Source: Amyelois transitella (Eukaryota; Arthropoda; Insecta; Lepidoptera; Pyralidae). From it: a stretch of DNA of 64,000 nt. Made by a program: the position numbers and the translations under genes. The stretch is from positions 6,681,501-6,745,500 of the forward strand of contig NC_083525.1 of NCBI RefSeq assembly GCF_032362555.1. Reading direction: 5' to 3'. Below, in pieces: positions 49,037 through 60,014 of the stretch (position 1 is its first letter; each line of letters opens with the position of its first letter). The notes under the pieces were generated by a model. It was given only the letters and a program-made list of their open reading frames with translations, was not told the DNA's origin and did not search any database.

Positions 49037-52000
49037 ATGTCATCAAGTAAGGAAAACTTTTCATAATTTATTATAACCTATATCATTCAGAATATTTTTA
49101 TTGCTCAAAAAGTTTTCAAAGTATCTTCTCTATTTTGAGTGCTTGCTGTTACTTTCACATAGCAATTCTTATCAATATTGCACTATCATGGGCATCCTCA
49201 TAATATTATAATGAGAATACATTGAATTATCTACTACAACATTATATGGAAATTTCCTGAAATGGGTAGAACTGTGTAATTTTAATATTTGAAATTCTTT
49301 CTAAAAAATTCGTATCTATTACGTATTATATGGCCACTAATAAACCAGCCAGTAAGTAGTATTATAAAAATATCTGTCAAAAATAACAGGCAAATTTGAT
49401 ATTCCAAAGGTGCTGTCAAAATTTTATGATTTGGTGGCAAAATTTATGTTGATCATCTTCACCATGAAATGCATAAAATAATCCAATCTCCTGGTATTAA
49501 GACTCTATTATTAAACTTGAAAAAAAATATTGTAGTTGATGTAACTCTTTCGAAACGTGAGTTTGTATGACAAAATACTTATTAAAGTAATTTTTGCATT
49601 TTTCATTCAAACTGTATAATTTGAGTAATGGAGACCAGTCAAAACCATTTATGGCCGGTTCGTATTAAAAAAAAGATAATATTATTATTTATTATTACTT
49701 ATTTTAAATCTAATTTTATTTCTCTGTGATATAAGTAGCTGCCTTGTGATAGCATATCTTGTAAATAATGTACTTACTTTTTTTTTGTTTATATATAAGT
49801 TATCATATGCTGTGAGAAGATTATGCCAAGTTTTGCTTCCTTTCCACAGAAGAGTTTTGACACACGGGGTCCACCTTAGAATTATCCCACCAGATTTATT
49901 GTAGTACTTACATATATATTTATGAAGAGTAAATTGACAATTTCAACATTAAACCTGTTTAGATTAAATTAGTCATAAAAATTCTGGGCTTTTAATTATT
50001 AATTCATTAACTGTGATATATTTGATTATGTTCCTAAAATTTCTTTTTTTCTAGAACCGCTGACAATAGACCTTTTGGGCAAGCTAAGGAATGAGTATTA
50101 CTCGGATCCCAAAAATGAGCTGGCTCAAAATGTATGCACCAGGTTTGATCCCTTCGAAGTGGCTATTAGCAGAAAGAAGACAGATGGGGCCTTCCATGTC
50201 TATAATATCAAGGTAAATATTAATACCAAACAGTTTTATCACTTAGTAATAAGTAATACCAATGTAGCAGTCTAAATATTTGAGTGGTTGAGCCTATCAG
50301 AGTGCGCGAACTAAAATGTCTGCATTGTACTACTATGATGAGCGAAATGGAAGGAGACTTTTTGGTTTTTAAGTTTAACATAATTGTAATAATAATATCG
50401 TTATTTAATTGAATTTTCATTCAATTTGATTCCTCCAGGTATAGTTTGTTACATTTTGTTTATAATGCTACCTATATATTTTGTGACTGCGTAGTTAAGC
50501 GATACGTATAATTCTACAATAAATAATCCATCCCAGGTGGAGTCTGAAGGCAAGCCGGTGACGAACCAGGAGAACTCCGGTAGATGTTGGCTGTTCGCCG
50601 CGCTCAACGTGATGCGTCTACCGTTCATGAAGAAGTACGCCATTGAGGAGTTTGAGTTTTCGCAGAGGTGTGTATCTGTATCTTCTCTCCCATTCTTCCT
50701 CTTCCTCCCTCTCACTCTCTCCCACTGCCTTCTTTCCTCTCTCTCTCACTTTCAGTATCTTTATTTGTCAAAATTGGTTACAAGGACTGGCTTATTGTCA
50801 TCAAAGATTACATACATATTACGTCGGAGCTAATAGGCTGATGGGTTGCTACCCCATTGCTTTAAAGAAGAATCACAAACTTTGCACATATCCCTTAATT
50901 AACTTTTACAATTCGCACGGGGAATAAAGAATCTTGTACACACTATGGTTTGGTTTGCTATATACCACCATGTAAGCTTGCAATTAAATCTACTGACTAG
51001 ATGAATGAGCATATTCCCTTAGTCATCTTTTATAATCCATGGGAAAGAGACTACATACATACATACATACGGTCACGTCTATATCCCTTGCAGGGTAGAC
51101 AGAGCCAACAGTCGCGAAAAGACTGAATGGCCATGTTCAACTATTTGGCTTAATGATAGAATTGAGATTCAAATAGTAACAGGTTGCTATACCATCACCA
51201 AAAAAAGAATCCCAATTTTGTAAGCCTATTCCTTTAGTCGCCTTTTACAACGTCCATGGGAATGAGATGGAGCGGTCATATTCTTTTTTGTATTGGTGCC
51301 GGGAACCACACGGCATTATGATGGGTCTGTGAATTTATTGTTACTGTTACAGCTACTTATTCTTCTGGGACAAAATCGAACGCTCCCACTACTGGCTGAA
51401 CAACATTGTGGAGACGGCCAAGGCAGGAGAAGAACTTGAAGGTCGACTTGTCAACTTCTTGCTTAAGGTAAGGCTATATGATGTTGACTTCCAATTCCTA
51501 AACATGATCAAAAATGGGACTATAAGCGAATCAGAACTAGTCATGATCTGATATGGGTTAGGTTCCCCTGCAAAGGTTGCGGAGGTCAGACGGGAGTCGC
51601 GTCGTGTAAATACCTGACTCACCCAATCCAGGATCATGATGACATGACATAAGCACCCCGGGCTTCGCTTCAGAGTAATCCTACTACTATTATAAAGGCG
51701 AAAGTTTGTATGGATGTATGGATGTTTGTTACTCTTTCACGCAAAAACTACTGAACCGATTACCATGAAATTTGGTATGTAGGTAGCTGAAGACCCAGAA
51801 TAACACATAGGCTACTTTTTATCCCAGAGTTCCCGCGGGATTGATAGAGTTTCCATGCGGACGAAGTCGCGGGCGGCCTCTAGTGAAAAATATTACCGCT
51901 TCTAACGCCAGGAGGGTAACGCCGTGGCATGACAAGCGCACTTTACGCGCGCTAATCATCGCTGTTCCGTTTCACGTCATAACGATTTAGATTTAAGAGC

Positions 52001-55000
52001 TCTATCTATATTTGTAAATTGACGTCCGACGAAAATGCTGCAGTGTAGTTTGTTCCGCCGCTTCTACACATGCGCTTCGGAAGCAGTAGTAGTTATAATT
52101 AGATTTAAGTTATGTGACGTCAATAAGTGATACCTTGTATCGAATTTTGAAAATATGTAAATCTATTCTATTCTAGTCTAATAAAAAGTGAATTAGCAAT
52201 AGTTTGTCGCGCGGTAGAAACAGCGTCTCGTGCCTTACTACGGGGGCTATGTCTTCTTATATATATAAAGTTCTCGTGTCACAATGTTCGTTCCCGTACT
52301 CCTCCGAAACGGCTTGACCGATTCTCATGAAATTTTGTGAGCATACTAAGAATAAATCAAAACGTGTCAACGGGCAACAAACCAATCCTATCTTGAATCG
52401 TGATTCTTGAATAAAATTAAATTAAAAAAGTTTCAGGAAAAAATTGAGTGGAACCACGCAGAGATACAGAAAATTGCATTTTATATTATCAACGTGGGTT
52501 TACCTGATAGCGCTATCAACGCTGTTGCGGTTTTCTTATCAACCGCCAACTGTTTACATTGTTTTATTACCATTTGCCTCGCGTATATTTGCTGATAATT
52601 TGCACCTTTATTAGGAACAAAGTTGCGTACATAAATAACATACATAATAATATTATGACCTGCCAATATCCTACTACTAATTTATAAATGCAAAGTTAGT
52701 AAGAATTTGTGTTTGTTACTTTATCACGCAAAGTGCCGTGTGGTTCCCGCCACCAATATAATAAAGATTAGGACAACTCCATCTCTTTTCCATGGATGTC
52801 GTAAAAAGCGACAAAGGGGTAGGCTTATAAACTTGGGATCCCTCTTATAAGGCTATTTTTATATTTGAATTTCAATTTTATAATTAAGTCTTAACAGCTG
52901 AATGTGGTCTTGAAAGACTGACCGTCTTCAAGACTGCTGGCTATGTCTACCCCGCAAGGTGTAGACATGATTATATGAATGAATGAATGAAATCCCGCAA
53001 ATATAAACTACTTTTTGGACGGGTTTTGATGAAATTTGGTACACAGATGTGTAGAATATAAACTGGAATAACATTATTATTCATACATTCCCACTTTATA
53101 AGTAAGTATATGTATTTTTTATTTTCACTAGGACCCCATAAACGACGGCGGCCAATGGGATATGATAGTGAACCTCGTGAACAAGTATGGAGTAATGCCC
53201 AAGAAGTGCTATCCGGAGTCGTTCAGCTCCAAAAAGAGTATGCATATGAACGCCATCATCAAGACTAAGGTATTTTATGGGGGACTTTAACCTTACAATG
53301 AAAGGATTCATAAGCCTATGAACGAACTTAAAAAGACTGAAAGGCAAGTTCATCTGTTCCGCTTTATTTGGAATTGAGGTTGAAAAAGTGAATCAAAAAT
53401 AGTCTAATTGTTTACAGGATTTACTGAAATTATAAAATTTTATGTCTTTATTATTTTTATAATAAATGAATACGAGTCTGGCTTATATCGAACCTATTTT
53501 TTTTTTTCAAACAAATTGATCATGTATTTATCAGTTACGCGAGTACGCGAAGGAATTGCGCGACATGGTGGCTGCTAAGGCTTCGGACGAGTTCATTCAG
53601 AAGGCAATCAACAAACAGATGGCTGTTATATTCAATATCGTCGCTACTTGCTTGGGTAAGATAAATTAGAAAAAAACACCGTATAATCTCTGTCAAATAA
53701 AAAGATGACCATATTTTTTTGTAATGAAAATCGGAGCCCTAATTTCTGTATTATTTCCTGATTTTGAAACAATAGTTTGAATAACTTTAGATGAATCTTG
53801 ATCGCGGGCGGACGCTATGCTCGCGCCAGAAAAAATATGAACAATCTTTTTCATCCATAAACTAATTCTATATTTTAATAAAACTCTTGTCTATATCTTT
53901 TTCGCTTTCACGGTTAAATTTATTTCTATTAGAAATGGAGGTAGTTTTTTCCCTTATACCACGATACTTTACTGTTTTACCGACTACAGTCGGTAGGTAA
54001 GTGTTAGCGCCATCTATTAGCAATACCTTGGAGAAATTATCTTATTTTCATACTGATATCTTTAATTATTACTGCGTGCAAAGCAATGAGTGACAATTCC
54101 TTTATTAATAGGTTAAATTTATTTATTTGTTACTCAAAAAAGGTAGGTATGCCAATTATATTCATTTAGTAGTCCGACTAGTTAAGTTAAAAAATTTTTG
54201 GAACCTATCTCCTATTTCGTAGGTATGAATATCCTTTTTTAGGGTTCCGTACTTAAAGGTAACTTAGTAATAACTAAGCCTCCGCTGTCTGTCCGTCTGT
54301 CACCAGGATGTATCTCGAAAACCTTGATAGGTAGAAAGCTGAAATTTTCACAAATTTTGTATTTCCGTTGCCGCTATAACAACAAATACTAAATATTTAA
54401 AATAAAGTAAAATATTAAGGGGTTCCCCATACATTAAACATGTTTTTTTCGTTTCGTTTTTTTTTTGCTCAATATTTATAACAGTAACGTCAACATTTCA
54501 TACACAGGTACCCCCCCGGAAAAGTTCACCTTTGAGTTTTACAACAAGGAGAAGGCCTACAACAATTTCGGCGCCCTCACGCCTCAAGAGTTCTACGAGC
54601 AACATGTTCGCCCGTTGTTCAATGTTAACGATAAGGTAGGTTACCGTTAGATGAAAACTTAGCTATTTTGGTTGCTAACCGGTGCCCTTATGACGACGGC
54701 GTACATTGTGAAGAAACCTGCACATTCAGGCAACTGAATGTGTACCATCATCCAGTACGAGGTAAGTTCTCTTGCAATGGTTGCGCAGGTCAGATGGGAG
54801 TCGCTTTGCGTAAAAACCTGACTCGCCCAATCCATGATTATGGTCAAGGAGGCGTATTCCCAGCTCCTCTGTAGAGAGGTCACAATGGAACTGGAACTTA
54901 CGCCAGGAGGACGAAGAGGTATATTTTTGAGTATTACAAGCATTCTTCTCTAAGTAAACTACACGGCTTGACTTATAATGTATATAATGGGGGTAAAGGC

Positions 55001-57736
55001 TAGGTCTAAAAGCAAAATATTTTTTAATACCACGATAGAAAATACATTCATATAATTAAATATCTACATAACGTGAATTTTAAGTTTTTATTTTAACGCC
55101 ATAAATGTTTCATATTCATTCAAAATATAATGGAAAAGTCTGTTTGAAAAGTTTAAAACTTTAGAATGACTAACATTATATGCATAAAGGAAAAGTAATT
55201 TTGAAAATAAATCTGTTCTATTCATAAACGCAATTATTAAGGTTCATGACGCGAACAAGAAACAGGTGTGACGTCACACTTCAGTAGCGTTGGAGGCGTT
55301 TTGGACTCGCTCATATAATGTGTTATGTACATCGTTGTCTCATGTAATTTTTGTTTAAGGATGCTATTATTTCACCAATGTTTTTGTTGTTTTGAAACGA
55401 AATTAGTATCTTATCTAAACACCCAAACAAACATTACTCATCATTCCTGTAACGTTTTTCAGGTGTGTCTAGTAAGCGACCCTCGCCAATCCAATCCCTT
55501 CGGTAATTTATACACGCTACAATGTCTGGGTAATGTGGTGGGCGGACGACGCACAGCATACAACAACCAGCCGATAGAAACTCTCATGAAGTGAGTAACA
55601 TCAGCCGTTTATCTATTTTACTAGTCCTCAAGTTCAAGTTTTGCCAACGTAAGTACGTTTAAAACATTTTTTACCAAATTTTACCGTAAAATACCAAAAA
55701 TTACGTCGTATATCGTTTTTTACCGAATTTTACCAGGGTAAAATTACCGATTTACATCCCTACTAGGCAGAGACTACATCATTCCACTTGCCACGATCCT
55801 TGCATGCTCGACGTTCAACTAAACGACTGATTTTTTGTCAGGACATCAACGTTATTTCTTACATAGAAATAGACCTGAAGGAATTAAAATAAAAAAGCTA
55901 CCGCATGTATAAAAGAAAATGATGAAGAATCATGGCTTAAATTTTACTGATGATTTTTCTATTACAGCGTGGTGAAGGACAGTATCCAAGGCGGCGAGGC
56001 GGTGTGGTTCGGCTGCGAGGTCTCCAAGAGATTTGAACGGAAGAACGGCCTCGAAGATCTTGATGCGTGAGTTCAACCTTTATCAAATAAAACCCACAAA
56101 AAAGAGCATGGTATCGTAAAAGGCGACTAAGGGAAAAGCTAATAAACTTGGGATACTTCTTGTAGACAATAGGCTAGAAACCTTTCATTATTTGAATCTT
56201 AATTCCAGCACTTAACCCTACAGCTAGACGTTGGCCTTTTAGTCTTTTAAAGACTTCTTGCTCTGTCTACCCCGCGGAGGATATAGACGTGATTATACGT
56301 CCTTGATAAGGAAACATGATTTTATTCTTTACAGACATGACTACCGTTTGGTGTTCAACACTGAAGTGCAGATCGGCCTTCAGAAAGCGGACCGGCTTAT
56401 GTACGGAGACTCTTGTATGACCCACGCTATGGTGTTCACGGCTGTGGGAACTAACGTGAGTGTGATGATATTATATTAAATAATCATAGAGCTTTATATA
56501 TATTTATATACATATATAAAAATTAACAAAATCGAAAGTTGCGGTGATCAAACGGTAAACGCAGACATGGAGGTGAAGATATTACCAGGAATAACTTTAG
56601 AACGAAGAGAATTACATAAAAATTACCTCCACGGACATGTCTCGTTGAATTTGAATGTGACATTAAATCAAAGATCATAATATAGTATAGAATGAAAACA
56701 AATGCTGTTATATATATTATATTTTTTTTTTAATTGTCAGGAGCAAGGCAAGCCATACAAGTTCCGAGTGGAGAACTCTTACAGCGACAAGGAATATGAC
56801 AAGGGGTACCTGATGCTCACCGAGCCTTGGTTCAGGGAGTTTGTTTTTGAGGTTAGTTATCATTTGTTATATCTCTGCCGTGCCGTGTGGTTCCAGTAAA
56901 AAAAAGAATACGACCACTCCATCTCTTTCCCATGGATGTCTTAAAAGGCGACTAAGGGATAGGCTTACAATCTTGGGATTATTTTTTTAGGCGATGGGCT
57001 AGCAACCTATTAGTCTATTTGAATCTCAATTCTATCATTAAGCCATATAGCTGAACGTGGCCTATCAGTCTTTTCAAGACCGTTGGCTCTGTCTACCCCA
57101 CAAGGGATATAGACGTGACCATATGTATGTATGTTATATCTTTTTTTTTTCTCCTAACGTTAGTCCTCTTTACATCCTCACATTGCTGGAGAGGAGCCCG
57201 GGGTGCGCCTTTACGACCGTGATCATAGATTGGCAAGAAAGGTTTTTACACGAAACGACTCCTATCTGATCTGCGCAACCTTTGTATGAGAGAGAGAAGA
57301 AAATCATATGGAAACATAGTTACACATAGTACATTCAGTTGCCTAAATGTGCAGATTTATAATACTTACAATGCTTTGCCTCGCCGCAAGAGCATCGGTT
57401 AGCACTCAAACTAATGTTTGGTCTGTGTGTTGAAATGACAGTCGTTTTACACATTTAAGAAGATAATCCTATTACAAATCGTAATTATAAGTAAATCCTA
57501 TTGGAAGTATTCCAACAATGGCCGTAAAAACTTTTCTTCGAAAACTACAAAGTATGAGAATTGATTCGTCCAAGAATCTTGCATAACTTACATATCGATC
57601 GATCATTCACCAGGTGGTGGTAGACAAGAAATTCGTGCCCAAAGAGGTTCTGGAGGTGTTCCAACAGGAGCCCAAAGTGCTACCAGCATGGGACCCCATG
57701 GGGACGCTGGCGTGCCCCTACTGCTCTAGGGAATAA
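49037..57736 (+). CDS. BLMH: Bleomycin hydrolase (cysteine aminopeptidase, peptidase C1B)
   Basis: Twelve exons: 49037-49046, 50055-50212, 50537-50667, 51353-51467, 53132-53269, 53535-53655, 54508-54635, 55463-55590, 55968-56066, 56335-56455, 56741-56851 and 57614-57736. All have GT-AG junctions and consistent phases, giving 460 residues (human enzyme 455). It is a cytosolic, papain-fold, homohexameric aminopeptidase that trims peptides and hydrolyses homocysteine thiolactone and bleomycin. The catalytic triad is visible: Cys73 in NQENSGRCWLFA, His373 in GDSCMTHAMVFTAV and Asn395 in FRVENSYS. Other family hallmarks are NVMRLPFMKK, EEFEFSQSYLFFWDK, NDGGQWDM, GEAVWFGC and the near-terminal LPAWDPMG. 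It starts MSSK, like the vertebrate MSS start. The C-terminus continues TLACPYCSRE, a few residues longer than the human tail, which lies in the active-site channel. Introns are filled with interspersed repeats. The promoter lies in the right unit of the tandem duplication. Confidence 0.97.
51053..51317 (-). repeat. R1 element, near full length, hydrolase intron 3
   Basis: Minus-strand copy from ACATACATACATACATACGG to CCGGGAACCACACGGCA, some 35 bases before hydrolase exon 4. Confidence 0.87.
51553..51675 (+). repeat. R5 interspersed repeat, hydrolase intron 4
   Basis: GGTTAGGTTCCCCTGCAAAG, TGCGGAGGTCAGACGGGAG and CTGACTCACCCAATCCAGG. Confidence 0.78.
51676..51888 (-). repeat. R3-related repeat, hydrolase intron 4
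   Basis: Starts AATCCTACTACTATTATAAA, contains AAACTACTGAACCGATTACC and ends ACGAAGTCGCGGGCGGCC. This is the classical lepidopteran RTE-tail pattern. Confidence 0.82.
52015..52195 (+). repeat. R6 interspersed repeat, hydrolase intron 4
   Basis: GACGAAAATGCTGCAGTGTAG, TTCCGCCGCTTCTACACATG and GACGTCAATAAGTGATACC. Confidence 0.72.
52200..52360 (+). repeat. Two short interspersed repeat pieces, hydrolase intron 4
   Basis: GTCGCGCGGTAGAAACAGCG to GTGCCTTACTACGGG is the reverse of a piece seen at 29930-29997 and 62968-63012. Next to it, GTTCCCGTACTCCTCCGAAAC with GGCTTGACCGATTCTCATG is a common lepidopteran repeat. Confidence 0.65.
52735..52980 (+). repeat. R1 element, older copy in hydrolase intron 4
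   Basis: A diverged R1 copy with a GAATGAATGAATGAAA-type tail. The flanks TCACGCAAA and TCCCGCAAA look like a decayed target duplication. Confidence 0.85.
54234..54380 (-). repeat. R4 interspersed repeat, hydrolase intron 6
   Basis: Reversed copy: TTTTTTAGGGTTCCGTACTT, GCTGTCTGTCCGTCTGTCACC, GTAGAAAGCTGAAATTTTC. Confidence 0.78.
54690..54930 (+). repeat. R5 interspersed repeat, near complete, hydrolase intron 7
   Basis: ACGACGGCGTACATTGTGAA, GAAACCTGCACATTCAGGC, GGTCAGATGGGAGTCGC and GGAACTGGAACTTACGCC. Confidence 0.8.
55762..55815 (+). repeat. R12 fragment, hydrolase intron 8
   Basis: CTAGGCAGAGACTACATC and CCACTTGCCACGATCCTTGC. Confidence 0.65.
56110..56310 (+). repeat. R1 fragment, hydrolase intron 9
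   Basis: Plus-strand copy from GGTATCGTAAAAGGCGAC to ATAGACGTGATTATACG, just upstream of exon 10. Confidence 0.75.
56875..57131 (+). repeat. R1 element with 10-bp target duplication, hydrolase intron 11
   Basis: A 257 bp R1 copy flanked by TGTTATATCT at 56865-56874 and 57132-57141, 23 bases downstream of hydrolase exon 11. Confidence 0.92.
57150..57345 (-). repeat. R5 interspersed repeat, hydrolase intron 11
   Basis: Reversed copy: GGAGAGGAGCCCGGGGTGCG, TTTACACGAAACGACTCC and CTGATCTGCGCAACCTTTG. Confidence 0.75.
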
Positions 57737-57737
57737 A
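57732..57737 (+). terminator. Poly(A) signal overlapping the hydrolase stop codon
   Basis: AATAAA at 57732-57737 contains the TAA stop codon (57734-57736). A GT/T-rich stretch follows near 57765-57775, as expected downstream of a cleavage site. Use of this signal would give a 3' untranslated region of only some 20 bases. A second AATAAA lies at 58447-58452 and could serve a longer transcript. Confidence 0.45.
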
Positions 57738-60014
57738 GTTGCTTTTAGCATGTCATGCACGTGTTCCTTTTTATAAAAAAAAACGTCAAGAGAATCTGAC
57801 GAGACGGATTTAAATCATATTTTTTTACTATAAGTCTTGTCGTTGCATTTGTTTATGACTTTAATCTGAGTTAATTTTTTTTAAAGTTGATGCTTTTCCT
57901 GATTGGTTGAGGAACTGTCACATTCATATAAGTATAATTATGCTGCCGTCAAGGAATTCTTTTTTATTTCAAATTTCGCTATTTTTTTTTTTTTTTGTAA
58001 AAGGAACACGAAGTTAGTATTGTTTTAAGTTTTATATATTGACTGAGTTTCGCAATAATTCATACCGGATTAAGCCTTAATTGTGTAATTTTTATATTAT
58101 ATAATTGCCATATACATAGGTTAACTTTACCTATCCTTATTTATTTTATTAAAATATACTCTAAACCAATTTAACAAACGCTTTGTAATGCCTTAGTATG
58201 AACCAGACAGGACATTATCAGATTTACAGAGCTCATATACAATAGAAAAGCTTTTTTAATAATTTGTGATTTACTTAATAGAAAAAACTATAGTGCGTTT
58301 ATAACAAGAAAACCAAGCTCAATATTACACCAAACACATTTAGGATCGCACCTTTAATGTATTAAATACCAAATATTAATTCATTCAGCAATAATAGATT
58401 AGCATACATACCTATTATAAGAAATATATTTATCCGAATGTGTTCAAATAAAAGTTACCCAAGTATTCGTGAAATTGGACAAGGGATGTCAAATCTTTCT
58501 TTCTATTATCTTAAACCTTAGAGTTAGAAAGAGAAAGAATATGTAACCTTGTCAAAGATTGTGAATAACCCCCACAGGTGAAGAAAGTACTTTCTATAGA
58601 GAGAAATTAAAATATTTTCATGCATACATATTTTTACTTTGCTTCCTGTTGGTTACTGATCGTAGTCTCCGAATCTTTTTGAGGCTTCAAGGCTTTTAAG
58701 CTTTGTCAGCCCCGTATGGGGAAAAGACGTTTTAATTATATGTTATGTAGATTATTAACTATAACCGCTTTCCATCAGGTTGGACTGTATGCACCTTTGC
58801 CTACCTATATTTGTATTTTTTTAATTTTTTAATTTCTCTCTATATAGCTCATTTTATACCATTTAGCCCGAATTAAATTCTAAAAACATATATGTACGAG
58901 TATAACCGCCGCCTGGGTGCAGTGTTTGCAACGATGCTTTTATTAAAACTAATTGGCGATTTTGTGCTGAAATTGTCTTACGGCAATGTTATTGTATTTA
59001 TGTATTGTGAATTAGTAAAATATACTCTATTTTTGCATTTTTTGTTTTATTCAAAAGCCCCTTTTAATAACAGACGAATGATAAAACAGTAGAGAAAAAG
59101 CACTCTCTGTACCTACCTCTTTTTCTTGTGATTGTACCTTTTGATTTATCTTATACTATGTATATAATTATAATTCCCCTCTGACGCTTACGAGTCATTC
59201 AACTAGTTGAGAATGACGTCAAAAATTCCATTTATCCCACTAGTCCGGGTTGTCCCATAAATTAAGACAAGAAGGTTAGAAAGAACTTATGTACTTCTTT
59301 TCTAGAAATTACCTTTCGCCCGCGTGAAATTAGCACCATCTTCAAAAGCGACGAATATCAAAAAGATTAATTCAGTTCAGATAATCCTTGGAGAGTTTAT
59401 AAACAAATGAACTTAATAATGCATTTACAATATTATTTGGAATTGGGTTATAATTACCAGTTCCATAACTCACTTAGCGGCAAGATGGCGAGGTCAGCTA
59501 TATTTTGGTTAAAATATAATAAAAGTCCATCAGTGTTTCATAAAACTACCCGGTAGATGAAATAGAAAAAAAAATAAACACAAAAGATAACAAAAAAATA
59601 GGATTTATTTACATACAGCACCAACAAAAAATTGTAATGCCCATTTTTGGGAATCTTCAATGGCATTTATTAACAATACTTTTACTACAAGAGTCCAAAT
59701 TATCAGTAAGTATTCTTTTTCGGGTTTCTTTAATCACTTTCCATTAAACATTTTGACTAGCATTAGCAAAAAAATTATATCTGATCACTGGTTAACAAAG
59801 AATTATGTTTCTGATAGATCTTCAATGTTATGATAAATTATTACAATTTTTCATTTCAATCAGCTATTTAACTAAAATTATTTTGTTCTAAGGTATCTCT
59901 TTAGCATATTCTAAAAAGACAACCACATGTTGGTCTGTTTGTTTTCTATACATTTTTTAAATAATTTACCGAATAAAACCTGCTTTATAATACACAACAA
60001 ATCAGTCATAAACA
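57738..60014. other. Region between convergent hydrolase and unknown gene
   Basis: Holds possible long 3' untranslated regions of both genes (AATAAA at 58447 plus; TTTATT near 59604 and 59668, minus). A short open frame at 58892-59092 has no family resemblance. Confidence 0.5.

Larger units (their letters stand above)
45681..49308. repeat. Tandem duplication, right unit (3,628 bp)
   Basis: This is the second copy of the unit at 42053-45680 in the same orientation, with no difference noticed. Its left edge truncates the duplicated SNARE gene. Its right part supplies the first exon and promoter of the complete bleomycin hydrolase gene. After 49308 the sequence continues into unique intron 1 of that gene (TTCGTATC). 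Confidence 0.95.
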
